Shown here one piece after another: positions 1 to 9,023 of a stretch of 60,931 nucleotides of DNA (its first letter is position 1; each line of letters begins with the position of its first letter). The DNA is from Synechococcus sp. PCC 7335 (lineage in GTDB: Bacteria > Cyanobacteriota > Cyanobacteriia > Phormidesmidales > Phormidesmidaceae): positions 133,446-194,376 of the forward strand of contig NZ_DS989904.1 in NCBI RefSeq assembly GCF_000155595.1, read 5' to 3'. The notes under the pieces are model-generated. The model ran no database searches. It was not told the DNA's origin and saw only the letters and a list, made by a program, of their open reading frames with translations. The position numbers and the translations under genes were made by a program.

Positions 1-1107
1 GCTGCCACTAATTCTGGCTCGCCTGGTTAGCAGCTTTCCACCCAATGCTCTGATCGCTAGGGTCACAGCTAGCCCTAGCGCAATAAAGCTCAAGGAGGTA
101 TTGACAGGTAGGCCTACGTAGATATCAGTAAAGCTTGCTCCATAGCTAACGCCTTGCCCAGAGTAGAGCAGCTCATAGCGACGAATCCAGTTGCCTAGTG
201 CAGTAACGACTAATAGACCGGAGGCAATTGCCGATAAGTGTCGCTGCTGCCCTGTCGAGAATCCAGCAAAACGACCTTGACTAAACGTATTACCTGCTAG
301 CAAATACTCTAGAGTTGCTGCTGCCAACATGAAGACAAGTATCCCAGAAAGCCAAAATTCAATTAGCTCCCACAGCGGCAGCCGAAAGATATAAAAGCTC
401 AGTTCTTCTTTAAAGACTGGATCGACTTGGTCAAAAGAAGAAGGGTTGAGTGCAGGTAGAACACGCGCCCATTCTTCTACCGCGATGATGCTAAAGCAAA
501 CACTTAAGACAACGCCAGCAACGCGAAGTAGGCTCAGCGGAAAGGCAATTAGAGCGATCGCTCCTACGACGACCAATACCAATAGAATCGGCTGGGCCGC
601 CAAAGAAAGCACCAGTTCCCAATTTTCATTGAAGCTTAGACCCAGCGGCGTTGGAATCGCTGCTCGCGTTGTCAATAGTTCAGTAATTGCAATTCGGCTA
701 TGGTGAAGCAGGTTACCCCCGATCACTAAACCTAAAAAGAAGAGAATCGGCAGTAGCGTTCTAAGCCCTAGACCAACACTTAGATTTGCTTGGTTGGGTA
801 GCAGGCAATTGCGATTGAACTTGAGCCTTTCTGCAGCGTTAAAGTTAGAGAAAATAAAGCCTAAGCTGCCGAATAGAGTGACCGTCCCAAGGAGAATTTG
901 AGTGCGCGATCGCAGCAAAAACTCAGACAAAAAGCCTAGCTCATCAAACCACAGCCCTTCCGCCCAGTAGTCCGTTGCCACATAAACCAGCAGCAGCGTT
1001 AAAACGCCCACCACAAGCGTTCTACTACCTGATTTAGGCCACCCCTTTCGCCGAATAACCGGATAGTCCAAGCTCCTACCGATGAAGTTGCCTCGCGCTC
1101 GGTTCAT
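1..1107 (-). CDS. UPF0182 family membrane protein (N-terminal part)
   Basis: The reverse strand is open from an ATG at 1107 to the left edge, 369 codons without a stop, so this is the N-terminal part of a longer protein. The translation is very hydrophobic, with repeated long membrane segments, and carries W-F-D-E-L-G-F about 50 residues in, followed by a stretch like VFxxR. This matches the N-terminus of UPF0182 (COG1615), large bacterial and cyanobacterial membrane proteins of unknown function, usually around 900-1000 residues. It starts 3 bp after the Maf stop codon on the same strand, so the two genes are probably cotranscribed, Maf first. No function is established for the family. Confidence 0.8.
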   Translation of the reverse strand, partial: MNRARGNFIGRSLDYPVIRRKGWPKSGSRTLVVGVLTLLLVYVATDYWAEGLWFDELGFLSEFLLRSRTQILLGTVTLFGSLGFIFSNFNAAERLKFNRNCLLPNQANLSVGLGLRTLLPILFFLGLVIGGNLLHHSRIAITELLTTRAAIPTPLGLSFNENWELVLSLAAQPILLVLVVVGAIALIAFPLSLLRVAGVVLSVCFSIIAVEEWARVLPALNPSSFDQVDPVFKEELSFYIFRLPLWELIEFWLSGILVFMLAAATLEYLLAGNTFSQGRFAGFSTGQQRHLSAIASGLLVVTALGNWIRRYELLYSGQGVSYGASFTDIYVGLPVNTSLSFIALGLAVTLAIRALGGKLLTRRARISGS

Positions 1108-1110
1108 GGC

Positions 1111-1704
1111 CTACTGCCCCCAAAAATCAATCGCCCGGTAACCTAGCTCAGCCATCATATGCCGCAGCATTGGAACACTTAAGCCCACCACATTCGTATG
1201 GCAGCCCTCAATTTTTTCTACGAACATACTGCCCTTGCCATCCGTGGCAAACGCCCCTGCACAGTGCATTGGCTCGCCAGTTGCAATGTAGGCTTCGATC
1301 TCTTGATCAGAGGGATTAGCAAAGAACACCCGGGTCATGCGATGTCGAACTAAGGGCGCTTGTCCAGGGGCGATTAGCGCATAGCCGGTAAGCAGTTCAC
1401 CCGAGCTACCTCGCATAGACCGCCACCGATCAATTGCTTCTTGCTCACTTTCAGGCTTTCCGTAGGGGATATTGTCAATTGCCAAAACAGAATCGCATCC
1501 TAGCACTAATGCACTCTTAAACTGTGGTGCTACTGCCTCAGCCTTACCCAGCGCTAGTACTTCTACCAGTTTTCGAGGATCGCTAATCACCACAGCGTCC
1601 TCATCAAAGTTACTAGGACAAACAAACGGCTGGATACCTGCTTCTATCAATAGATTTCGACGGGCAACAGAGGCAGAGGCCAGCACGAATTGAATATCAG
1701 CCAT
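1111..1704 (-). CDS. maf: Maf family nucleotide pyrophosphatase
   Basis: A 197-residue protein with the Maf N-terminal signature S-x-S-x-x-R-x-x-L-L (residues 10-19, ASASVARRNLL) and the later blocks GCDSV and GKP. Maf proteins hydrolyse non-canonical or modified nucleoside triphosphates to monophosphates in the cytosol, and some influence septum formation. The length is normal for the family. In the motif usually written GADT this copy has GCDS. The gene lies 3 bp upstream of the UPF0182 gene on the same strand, which suggests an operon. Which nucleotide it prefers (dTTP/UTP or m7GTP type) cannot be decided from the sequence alone. Confidence 0.9.
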   Translation of the reverse strand: MADIQFVLASASVARRNLLIEAGIQPFVCPSNFDEDAVVISDPRKLVEVLALGKAEAVAPQFKSALVLGCDSVLAIDNIPYGKPESEQEAIDRWRSMRGSSGELLTGYALIAPGQAPLVRHRMTRVFFANPSDQEIEAYIATGEPMHCAGAFATDGKGSMFVEKIEGCHTNVVGLSVPMLRHMMAELGYRAIDFWGQ

Positions 1705-1998
1705 GGGGGTGCTCTAGGATGAAATGTATAGCAATCTGCGCTTAGCTCGCATCTTCAATAAAGGCAACAGTCCTCATTCGGCGACGCTAAGTGCTTAGCA
1801 ACTCGCCATCGACCTAAACCTTCTCGCTTAAACCTTCTCTCGGAGTAGCATTTGGCGAATTGCAATATAGGAAACTAGCGTAACAAGAAACCATGCAAAA
1901 AGACGCACTCACAGCAGGAAAGAACTCAATGAGCGCGCCTTTAATACCTTTAATACAGACGTCATGCAGAATAGATGTAGCTACCAATAAGAGAATAT
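1705..1998. other. Intergenic stretch with a possible decayed small membrane ORF
   Basis: No intact gene is visible between the PsbP-like gene and maf. On the reverse strand, just below the PsbP stop, one frame reads a hydrophobic stretch like GLLNILLLVATSILHD, and a second frame farther on (about 1830-1900) reads AWFLVTLVSYIAIRQMLL. Together they look like two halves of one small membrane protein separated by a frameshift. No start codon or ribosome binding site supports translation, so this is only a suggestion. Confidence 0.25.
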
Positions 1999-2556
1999 TT
2001 AGTAGACCGAGAAAGAGGCCACTGTTTGTTTCATCGTGTCCTTCATCTTCTCCCAGCGATTCTCAGGAATTGAGGCATTGAACGTGTAGAGCTGACCACG
2101 TCGAATGATGACACTAGCAAGGTCATGGCGCTGGCCTGAGGGCAGATTAGCGATGTATTCAAGGATGTAATAGAGCTTGTCACCAGCTTCAAAAGATTGA
2201 GCGTTGACCAGTTCCACGTTGCGATCATCAGGAGCTAGAGAGGTGATGCTTTTAGATAGGGTATAGCCAACTTCTGAAGGAGTGCCGAGATCAGGTAGGG
2301 TTTTGCCACCAGAAACAGGACTGACAACAACGCTAACGTTCTCGCTAGCTCTGATAATGTCGTGAAATACGGTATCAGGACCATTTTCTACCTGTGCAGG
2401 CACCCAGCCAGTGGGATATTTGAACTCATAGCCTTCGTAGCTATCGTTATAGGATTGCAGACTAACCCCAGGTGAGCAACTTTGTAGTCCCAGGGCAAGC
2501 ACCATCACAAACAGCAAGGCAAACCGCTTTAGCATCTTAAATACGTCTTTCATCAT
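1999..2556 (-). CDS. PsbP-domain lipoprotein (CyanoP-like)
   Basis: 185 residues with a lipoprotein signal: a basic start (KMLKRF), a hydrophobic run, then the lipobox L-Q-S-C with Cys27 as the likely acylated residue. After it comes a PsbP-type domain (Y-x-G-Y-x-F-x-Y-P-x-G-W near residue 40; F-x-D-I-I; T-F-N-A near the end). CyanoP is a lumen-facing thylakoid lipoprotein that assists photosystem II assembly. The first two ATGs are adjacent and a GAGAG sequence lies just upstream, so I keep the longer start; Met8 is also possible. It is separated from the downstream maf gene by about 290 bp. Confidence 0.87.
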   Translation of the reverse strand: MMKDVFKMLKRFALLFVMVLALGLQSCSPGVSLQSYNDSYEGYEFKYPTGWVPAQVENGPDTVFHDIIRASENVSVVVSPVSGGKTLPDLGTPSEVGYTLSKSITSLAPDDRNVELVNAQSFEAGDKLYYILEYIANLPSGQRHDLASVIIRRGQLYTFNASIPENRWEKMKDTMKQTVASFSVY

Positions 2557-2663
2557 CTGGTCTCTCTATCCTCTGGCTCTACTAATTGTGCCATGGGGCG
2601 GGAACCTTCAGACTGAAACTCACCATTGGCATGATTTCGGTGGCTGTCTTGCTAAACAATTTT

Positions 2664-3320
2664 TCAAAAGGAATCTTTTACCTTAGGCACTTCAGAAGGA
2701 CTGTTTGCCGAGTCCTGTACCCCAAAAATCTCTAGAATCTCATTACCTACCGTTTCGTAATCTTGCCAGCAGGCCTCCGCCCGCGGATCTTTAACCATAT
2801 AGACAGGTACCCCCTGTAGGGCCGCCTTTTGAAACGCTGCGAATCGTCGAATGCCTTGCTCAAAGATAGGTAGATTAGCTCCCTGTAAAAGTTCTTTGAC
2901 TTCCTCTCCGGCTTTGCTGGGTTTAGGCGGAATAGAAGTAAGCAGAATGCGGTAGTGACAGGTACCGATTGCTTTAAGGTATTCAATAGTGAGTACCAAA
3001 GCATCTAGCGCTAATACATCTGGGGTTGTTGGTAGTACTAGCAGATCGCAGGTACTCGCAAGGGCTGAGAGATCCTCTGGAATTGGCCTAGCTGGCGTAT
3101 CTATCACCACATTACTACTCGGGTTTATAGTTTGCTCTGCCGTCCACTGATCGACCACATTAAACGGCAAATCGCCTCTACTAGCCCAGCCTAACGCTGA
3201 ACGGTTTGGGTCGGCGTCAATCAGCACTGTTTCCCCTTGTCCCTGCAAGAAGGCTGTCAGGTGAATAGCGCTTGTCGTTTTGCCAACACCTCCTTTAAAG
3301 CTAGCTACTGTGATGATCAT
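2664..3320 (-). CDS. ParA family ATPase
   Basis: 218 residues beginning MIITVASFKGGVGKTTS, a deviant Walker A motif (KGGVGKT, residues 9-15) with the signature lysine of ParA/MinD ATPases. LIDADPN follows at about residues 33-39, then VVIDTPA as Walker B. These ATPases dimerise on ATP, bind DNA nonspecifically and position plasmids, chromosomes or protein cargoes. No parB or other partner is adjacent; the only ParB in the window is about 54 kb away. Without a partner the cargo is unknown. It is transcribed divergently from tsaE across a 79-bp gap. Confidence 0.9.
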   Translation of the reverse strand: MIITVASFKGGVGKTTSAIHLTAFLQGQGETVLIDADPNRSALGWASRGDLPFNVVDQWTAEQTINPSSNVVIDTPARPIPEDLSALASTCDLLVLPTTPDVLALDALVLTIEYLKAIGTCHYRILLTSIPPKPSKAGEEVKELLQGANLPIFEQGIRRFAAFQKAALQGVPVYMVKDPRAEACWQDYETVGNEILEIFGVQDSANSPSEVPKVKDSF

Positions 3321-3399
3321 TGAAGGCCTAGACCTGATCCCAATGTATATAGTTTATACAGCAGGATCACGTTGACGTCAGGGAACCAGGAGCAGACAG

Positions 3400-3843
3400 A
3401 TGATAATTGAGCTGCCAAATAGTCAGGCAACGCAGGCGTTAGGGCGATCGCTGGGCGATCAACTACCCGCAGGCAGCATACTGCTTCTAAAGGGCGATCT
3501 AGGCAGCGGTAAGACGACGCTAGTACAAGGCGTGGGAACTAGCTTAGGGATTAAAGAAATTGACAGCCCTACCTTCACACTTATCAACGAATACACAAAA
3601 GGACGAGTGCCGCTCTACCACATAGATTTGTATCGGCTTTCTGTAGCTGAAGCAGATAGTTTGTACTTAGAAACCTATTGGGAAGGCATTGAGGTAGAGC
3701 CAGGAATCGTAGCAATTGAATGGGCTGAGCGGCTGAGCAACCTACCCCCAAAGCCAATTGAGCTAGAGTTAAGCTACTCAGATGAAGGGCGACAGGCCAG
3801 TATCAAAGTTCCTTGTTCGCTGACTTTAGATTTAGCTATTTAG
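3400..3843 (+). CDS. tsaE: TsaE, tRNA t6A biosynthesis ATPase
   Basis: 147 residues, the usual size. Walker A is GDLGSGKTT (residues 32-40), then the family block SPTFTLINEY and H-x-D-x-Y-R. TsaE is the ATPase subunit that works with TsaB, TsaC/Sua5 and TsaD to make N6-threonylcarbamoyladenosine at position 37 of ANN-reading tRNAs, in the cytosol. It is a single gene here, divergent from the ParA gene, with no other tsa gene in the window. The ATG at 3400 gives a family-typical N-terminus. Confidence 0.95.
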   Translation: MIIELPNSQATQALGRSLGDQLPAGSILLLKGDLGSGKTTLVQGVGTSLGIKEIDSPTFTLINEYTKGRVPLYHIDLYRLSVAEADSLYLETYWEGIEVEPGIVAIEWAERLSNLPPKPIELELSYSDEGRQASIKVPCSLTLDLAI

Positions 3844-3913
3844 AGATACTGGCCTGAAGTAACGCCGTACAAATTGCTACTTTAAGCTGATGAGTCTTCA
3901 GGGGTGCTTTGCC

Positions 3914-4576
3914 TTAGTTCAGTAGCTGGTACGGTAGCTGCAGGGCAGATTCTGAGACTATTCCTATCATCATCCCCCAGTTGATCAATGTTCGGTAAGC
4001 CATCTGCAACGTTTTACCAAAAGCAACTACGCCGTCTTCGTGCCCTGCCATCACAAAGATTCTCTGTTGCAATAAAGGCGTTTCTTTAAACAGTTGCTGT
4101 GTCGCGGCTGCCATCTCAGGCGTACCGTATGGAACGTCAGCGCTCGTCGTTGGTACCTGATAGAGCAGCTGTTTCCACAGTTGAGCATTATGAACGTGGA
4201 TGATCGCACCAATGCCTGGATGAACGCTATAGATGGTGCCGTGGGTCAAAGATTCAGAAGAGGCCTTGCTTAAACCCTGGCATCGAAGCGTATTTTGGGC
4301 CGGATTGAAGTCAGTGACAAGGGCGTAGTCGGTGGCGCTAAGCGTAGAAAGGTGGCCAGTCTGAGTCCCAGTGATGACAAAGGTAGGGATGGGGGAAGAA
4401 GGAAGTCCTGTTTTTTGAGAGATGTTGCCAAATCCAATGCCACTGGGATATTCGCCAATCAGATGAAGCTGGTGAAGGGCGTTTCTATATCGGGTGAGAT
4501 CGGAGACTGTATGGAAAGCGATCGCGTCTTCCTTGATCCACTCACACTGATATTTAATATAGCCTTCGTCGATCAT
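3914..4576 (-). CDS. Class II aldolase/adducin family protein
   Basis: 220 residues with the class II aldolase fold: G-x-G-F-G-N-I-S near residue 48, the zinc-binding pair H127-x-H129 in IIHVHN, and GHEDG at 178-182 carrying the third metal histidine. Relatives are fuculose- and ribulose-phosphate aldolases and the methionine-salvage dehydratase MtnB; the substrate cannot be assigned. Its ATG directly follows the stop codon of the upstream hydrolase gene (stop and start are contiguous on the reverse strand), so translation is probably coupled. Confidence 0.85.
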   Translation of the reverse strand: MIDEGYIKYQCEWIKEDAIAFHTVSDLTRYRNALHQLHLIGEYPSGIGFGNISQKTGLPSSPIPTFVITGTQTGHLSTLSATDYALVTDFNPAQNTLRCQGLSKASSESLTHGTIYSVHPGIGAIIHVHNAQLWKQLLYQVPTTSADVPYGTPEMAAATQQLFKETPLLQQRIFVMAGHEDGVVAFGKTLQMAYRTLINWGMMIGIVSESALQLPYQLLN

Positions 4577-5584
4577 CTAGCGTTCGCCTAGCCAGTCTAA
4601 GATCATTTTATTCACGACTTCTGGTCGCTCATCGTGCGGGCAGTGTCCCGTATCCGGAATAGCATGAAACACGACATCTTTATCTTGATCGTCCGCTAGT
4701 TCTTGATAGATGCCCGCTGCTTTGATCGGTGTCCAAGGATCTTTTTCTCCCCACAGCACGAGCAACGGCTGAGTCACCTGTGGCAACAGTTCACTAGGAC
4801 GAGGACCCGGCGGCGCGCTCAAAACAGACGCGAAGACTCTTTGCGCTCCTGGCTGACAGGCCGGACCATGTAGAATGTCGACAAGCTCGGGGGTAATCGC
4901 TTTCCGGTTGCCGTATACCTGCTTTAGAGAGCCGCGGATTCGACCTTTTGTACGGACCTGATTAAATAGCAGTGGACCCGTCAATCTAGAATTCACTAGC
5001 TTAGCGAATACGCCCATGACAAAGCTCAAACCGCCCGGCAAATCTTCTGGTCGGTGGTTCAAGCTACCCGCACAGTTTAGCAGCACACCGCCGCTCGCTG
5101 TGTCAGGATAAGTCACTAGGGTCATCAGCGCCATCAGCGCCCCAATCGAATTTCCGACAAAGACAGCAGGTTCTTTGACATGCGTTTTCCAAAAGTCATG
5201 AATCAGCTTCACCCAGAACTCTAGGCTATAGCTAAGATCTGGCTTATCTGAATCGCCAAAGCCAAGTAGGTCTATAGCATAGACACGATGACCTGCTACC
5301 GCCAGCTCAGGAATATTTTTACGCCAGTGCCCAATAGAGGCACCAAATCCATGTAGCAATACAATCGGTGAACCCTCGCCATGGGCGACGTATTTGATGT
5401 CATAGCCGCGCCAGTCCCAGGTGAGTTTTTCTCCAGTGTAGCGATCGCCAGATGCTGAGACGACTGTTTCTTCCTGGCTCTGTGCTAGATCAGTCAAATC
5501 ACTCGTCGAGTTGTCAATGGATCTAGCGATAGAATCGTCGATAGAGAGGGGAACTGGGAGCGAGCTAGTAGATTGGGCCGTCAT
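4577..5584 (-). CDS. Alpha/beta-fold hydrolase
   Basis: 335 residues. An N-terminal extension of about 55 residues rich in Ser, Thr and Asp precedes a standard alpha/beta-hydrolase domain: LLHGFG oxyanion region (76-81), nucleophile elbow G-N-S-I-G with Ser146, acid Asp282 in G-E-K-D-P-W, and His314 in D-T-G-H. The triad is complete, so it should be an active esterase or related hydrolase. Cyanobacterial relatives include esterases annotated near chlorophyll metabolism, but I see nothing that fixes the substrate. It is first in an operon with the class II aldolase gene directly downstream. Confidence 0.87.
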   Translation of the reverse strand: MTAQSTSSLPVPLSIDDSIARSIDNSTSDLTDLAQSQEETVVSASGDRYTGEKLTWDWRGYDIKYVAHGEGSPIVLLHGFGASIGHWRKNIPELAVAGHRVYAIDLLGFGDSDKPDLSYSLEFWVKLIHDFWKTHVKEPAVFVGNSIGALMALMTLVTYPDTASGGVLLNCAGSLNHRPEDLPGGLSFVMGVFAKLVNSRLTGPLLFNQVRTKGRIRGSLKQVYGNRKAITPELVDILHGPACQPGAQRVFASVLSAPPGPRPSELLPQVTQPLLVLWGEKDPWTPIKAAGIYQELADDQDKDVVFHAIPDTGHCPHDERPEVVNKMILDWLGER

Positions 5585-5779
5585 CCTAATCGTAATTATG
5601 AAAAGTCTATATTGCCTATGATAGGGCGAATCATAGCGGTTCGCGGATACATTCTCAGCAATAAGCTAGGTAGCCAGAGTGATTCACTCAAGGCTAATTA
5701 ACAGTCGATAGCACCATGAAAAGTAATCACCTTGTAAACTAATGGCCTTGAATGTCATTGAAACTGCTGCACGTATCTT

Positions 5780-6223
5780 ATGGAAGCTTCTAATTTGCTA
5801 CCAGCTTTGCTGCCGAATCTATTAGTCTGGATAGCTGTTGTGTTTGGGATTGCAGGCTTTGCCATCTTTTCTATGGTTAGAGCCTATCGCCGACCAATTG
5901 AGCGGCCTCCTTTTCCAGAGCTAGTCGTCGAAACATCCTCTATTCCCTTATCTCCAGCGGCACAGACGCTATATGTGGCGGGCGTTGGCACTTACAAGGC
6001 GGGAGACTTTCGTGGCGCTATCGAGCAATTTACTGAGCTATTGAACCAGGAACCGAACTGCGCTGAAGCGTTTCACAATCTAGGACTAGCATACGCAAAC
6101 GTTGGCGATAACAACAAAGCGGTCAGAAGTCTGCTCAAAGCGGGAGATGCCTACGACCAGCAGGATACGAAGGAAGGATTAGAACAGATTAAACAAGCAT
6201 TAGAAAAGTTGAAATCTCTGTGA
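5780..6223 (+). CDS. TPR protein with N-terminal membrane anchor (Ycf37-like)
   Basis: 147 residues. A hydrophobic segment near residues 14-34 (LLVWIAVVFGIAGFAIFSMV) is followed by a basic stretch and then two to three tetratricopeptide repeats (GVGTYKAGDFRGAIEQF, AFHNLGLAYANVGDNNKAV). The layout, one N-terminal membrane helix plus a short TPR domain, resembles Ycf37, a thylakoid protein that helps photosystem I assembly. The resemblance is architectural, so I give the PSI role only as a possibility. It stands alone between the hydrolase (opposite strand) and HU. Confidence 0.75.
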   Translation: MEASNLLPALLPNLLVWIAVVFGIAGFAIFSMVRAYRRPIERPPFPELVVETSSIPLSPAAQTLYVAGVGTYKAGDFRGAIEQFTELLNQEPNCAEAFHNLGLAYANVGDNNKAVRSLLKAGDAYDQQDTKEGLEQIKQALEKLKSL

Positions 6224-6609
6224 GTTGTGACGGCCGCAGCTATGACAGCAGGAGCTGTGACGACCCTCTAGCTTCCAGATTGCGTAGTTTCACCTGGACT
6301 ACTGAGAAAATTTGCACGCGATCAGGCGGCTACGAAGGGAAAAGTGAATTAAAACATTAATTAATCTAAAAGATAACATTCTTAATCGATTGACTGCGAA
6401 TCTAGAAAGAAAGCTTATTTCTGAACAAAAATAAGCAACAAATGGAAGAAAAACGATTGATTTTTCAGTTTTCGCTAGTCAAATAGCCCAAGAGAGAGGA
6501 TAATCTTCGTTTTTTCCCGGAAACACGGGTTTTATAGCCCTATAGTACTTGTGATCTATTAAGTTCTTATGCTACAAATACTATCGAAGTTTTTAAGGTA
6601 CTCACTTTT
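6224..6609. other. AT-rich gap upstream of HU
   Basis: A 386-bp gap. Its second half (about 6340-6600) is clearly AT-rich and presumably contains the HU promoter. A short hairpin CCCG-GAAACA-CGGG followed by TTTT sits at 6516-6533 and could be a weak terminator or leader structure. No coding sequence is seen. Confidence 0.4.
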
Positions 6610-6888
6610 ATGAACAAAGCTGAACTAATTGATATGGTCGCAGAGAAGGCAGATGTCTCAAAGAAGGACGCCGATGTCGTTTTGACAGCGGTTATTGATT
6701 CAATCATGGAATCTGTCGCAAAGGGCGATAAGGTTAGCTTGGTAGGGTTTGGTAGCTTTGAGCCTCGCGATCGCAAAGCTCGTGATGGCCGCAACCCTCA
6801 AACAGGTGAGACTATTAAAATTCCAGCGACAACTGTTCCTGCCTTCTCAGCAGGTAAGGGCTTTAAGCAGCTTGTAGCGGATGCTTAG
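6610..6888 (+). CDS. hup: HU-type DNA-binding protein
   Basis: 92 residues, MNKAELIDMVAEKADVSKKD at the start, the conserved GFGSFEPRDRKARDGRNPQTG beta-arm region at residues 47-67, and PAFSAGKGFK near the end. HU dimers bend and compact DNA. The length and proline of the DNA-binding arm are typical, and this is most likely the main chromosomal HU. It follows a long AT-rich leader and is monocistronic. Confidence 0.97.
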   Translation: MNKAELIDMVAEKADVSKKDADVVLTAVIDSIMESVAKGDKVSLVGFGSFEPRDRKARDGRNPQTGETIKIPATTVPAFSAGKGFKQLVADA

Positions 6889-6992
6889 CCAATTAACTAA
6901 CTAAACTATCAGCGATCGCCTTCACCTAGTCCCCAACTAACTAATCAGCAATCAACCGAGCTATAAATCCTCTATGGCTCGGTTTCTAGATT

Positions 6993-8801
6993 CTATGGCT
7001 CGGTTTCTAAATCTAGAAGCTGCCAGCTGTGATCTTCTGCCAAACGTAAGAGAGACTGATGATAGTGCTTTAAAGACGCTCTGTGTCCAACGCTCAAGTA
7101 AGCCGCCTTTGTCTTAGCTAGCTGATCATATAGCTGTTCTTCATTCGCGGTGTCCAAAGCGCTAGTCGCTTCGTCTAGGATCACGTATTTGGGCAGATGA
7201 ATCAGTACGCGGGCAAAGCTGAGTCGCTGCTGCTCTCCTAAGGAAAGCACATCACTCCACTCAGCCTCTGCCTGCAATCCAAACTGTGCCTCTAGATTAG
7301 GCAAATTCACTCGCTGCAGGACTTCAGTTAGCTGCACATCCCTGATATCTGCCTCAGGGTAGGGATAGAGCAACTGCTGACGCAAGCTGCCTAGGATCAT
7401 GTAAGGCTTTTGGGGTAGAAACAGGAGATCTTCTAACTTTGGCCGTGTGATTGTGCCTTCGCCCGATGTCCAAAGCCCAGCGATCGCCCGCATCAAAGAA
7501 CTCTTTCCACACCCGCTAGGACCCATCACCAGTAAAGAGCTCTGAGCCTCTACTGCTAAAGATAGATCTTCAATTAGCGTGCGTTGATAGTTGGGCGTTT
7601 GCAAAGTCAAGGATTGCAGTGCTAGTTCGCGAGCGGTCTTGAAGCTGATTACTGGCTGGCTATTCTGGTCATCGGCTTTACTAGCTGTCTTACTTTCTAT
7701 CTCACTTTCAGCGCGTTCACCGCTACCTTCGTTCATCGCCTTCGTTTCGACGACTTCCTCGACTACTGCGGTTTTATCTCCTGCTTCTGTTGTATCGTAG
7801 CCAATCGCTTCAGAGAATTCGTATAGACGATCAATACCCGCACCAAAGGCAGTCAGAGATTGGAGGCGAGCGACAATCACATTGAACGAAAAGAAGACTC
7901 GAATAAACGCACCCTGCGCTTCGCTAACTTTGCCCACTTCAAGTTCACCGCTAAACACACCAGGAGCGACTACAATCGCTGGTAATACAAAGGGAATAAA
8001 TTCGTAGAAATTGGTCAGTCCGTTCAGGCTTAGCTCCCAAATCAGCAAACTTTTATAGTTGTTGAAAGCGGCTAGAAAGCGTTCTTTTATTTGATTGGAC
8101 TCTTGTTCTTCCCCCTGATAGAACGCGATCGCCTCGGCATTCTCTCTCACTCTTACGAGGCTAAAGCGAAAGTTTGCTTCTTTCTTCAACTGTTCGAAGT
8201 TTAGCTTTACTAACGGCTGGCCAAAAATTCCGACCGTCAGCACAGTCCCTACTACCGCATAGGCGACTAAGAACAGCACTAGCTCTCGAGAAATTCCCCA
8301 CAGCACACCGCTAAAGGCAATCACTTCTAGAACAGAATCGGTAACCACAAGTGCCAGCGTCAAAGATTCCTGAGTGAAACTTTTAACATCTTCTGCAATT
8401 CGCTGGTCGGGGTTGTCAATTTCTGGATTGAACTGATTGATCTGATAGAACGACCGCTTTGCAAAGTAGCGTTCGACAAAGTTGTCGGTTAGCCAGCGTC
8501 GCCACTCCAAACCCAAGCGATCACGCAAATAGGTATAGCCTGCTAGCAGCGGCGCATAAACGACTAGCACCCCGATGAATATGCCTACCGTCGTCCAAAA
8601 TCGGCTTTCGCTTTTTGCAGACAGCGCTGAGATCAGCTCTCCTCGCTGGTTGTTTAGCACTACACTTAGACCGGTATAGCCTAGCAGCAACACTACAATT
8701 AGCAGCAAAAGTCCCCTAGCTTTCCATTTCTCATCACCGATCCAATAGGGACGTGCGATCGCCCAGAATCGTCTGAAAACCTTGAAGTTAAACCGCTCCA
8801 T
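6993..8801 (-). CDS. ABC transporter, fused permease and ATPase (SbmA/ABCD-like)
   Basis: 602 residues. The N-terminal half is an ABC_membrane_2-type permease with about six hydrophobic segments and the family block LEWRRWLTDNFVERYF near residue 95. The C-terminal half is the ATPase: Walker A GPSGCGKSS, signature LSLGEQQRL, Walker B YVILDEATSAL. A charged low-complexity linker (about 330-370, rich in Glu, Lys, Ala) joins them. This group includes YddA/SbmA-type and peroxisomal ABCD transporters; cyanobacterial members are usually annotated only as ABC transporters, and the cargo is unknown. It is divergent from the Rieske-FAD gene. Confidence 0.9.
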   Translation of the reverse strand: MERFNFKVFRRFWAIARPYWIGDEKWKARGLLLLIVVLLLGYTGLSVVLNNQRGELISALSAKSESRFWTTVGIFIGVLVVYAPLLAGYTYLRDRLGLEWRRWLTDNFVERYFAKRSFYQINQFNPEIDNPDQRIAEDVKSFTQESLTLALVVTDSVLEVIAFSGVLWGISRELVLFLVAYAVVGTVLTVGIFGQPLVKLNFEQLKKEANFRFSLVRVRENAEAIAFYQGEEQESNQIKERFLAAFNNYKSLLIWELSLNGLTNFYEFIPFVLPAIVVAPGVFSGELEVGKVSEAQGAFIRVFFSFNVIVARLQSLTAFGAGIDRLYEFSEAIGYDTTEAGDKTAVVEEVVETKAMNEGSGERAESEIESKTASKADDQNSQPVISFKTARELALQSLTLQTPNYQRTLIEDLSLAVEAQSSLLVMGPSGCGKSSLMRAIAGLWTSGEGTITRPKLEDLLFLPQKPYMILGSLRQQLLYPYPEADIRDVQLTEVLQRVNLPNLEAQFGLQAEAEWSDVLSLGEQQRLSFARVLIHLPKYVILDEATSALDTANEEQLYDQLAKTKAAYLSVGHRASLKHYHQSLLRLAEDHSWQLLDLETEP

Positions 8802-9023
8802 CCAAAAACTCTAGCCGTACTTACACTGTAGTCACAGTACTATCATTCAAAGGGCTTTGAGGACTATCTGGAGAACAGTTCGAGCGTATCTCATTTTTCT
8901 ACTCATTTCTGGGTACGCAAAACAGATTTTGACTCCCTCTGATGAGAGATGTTAGCACCTAAGCTTTTGCTTACGCTCAGATACGCACGGCAATTCAGAA
9001 AAGCGATCAAAAGGGTTACTGTC

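Noticed and set aside
446-706. 86-codon forward frame at the left edge
   Set aside because: It is the opposite strand of the UPF0182 gene, whose reverse frame is continuously open and recognisable.
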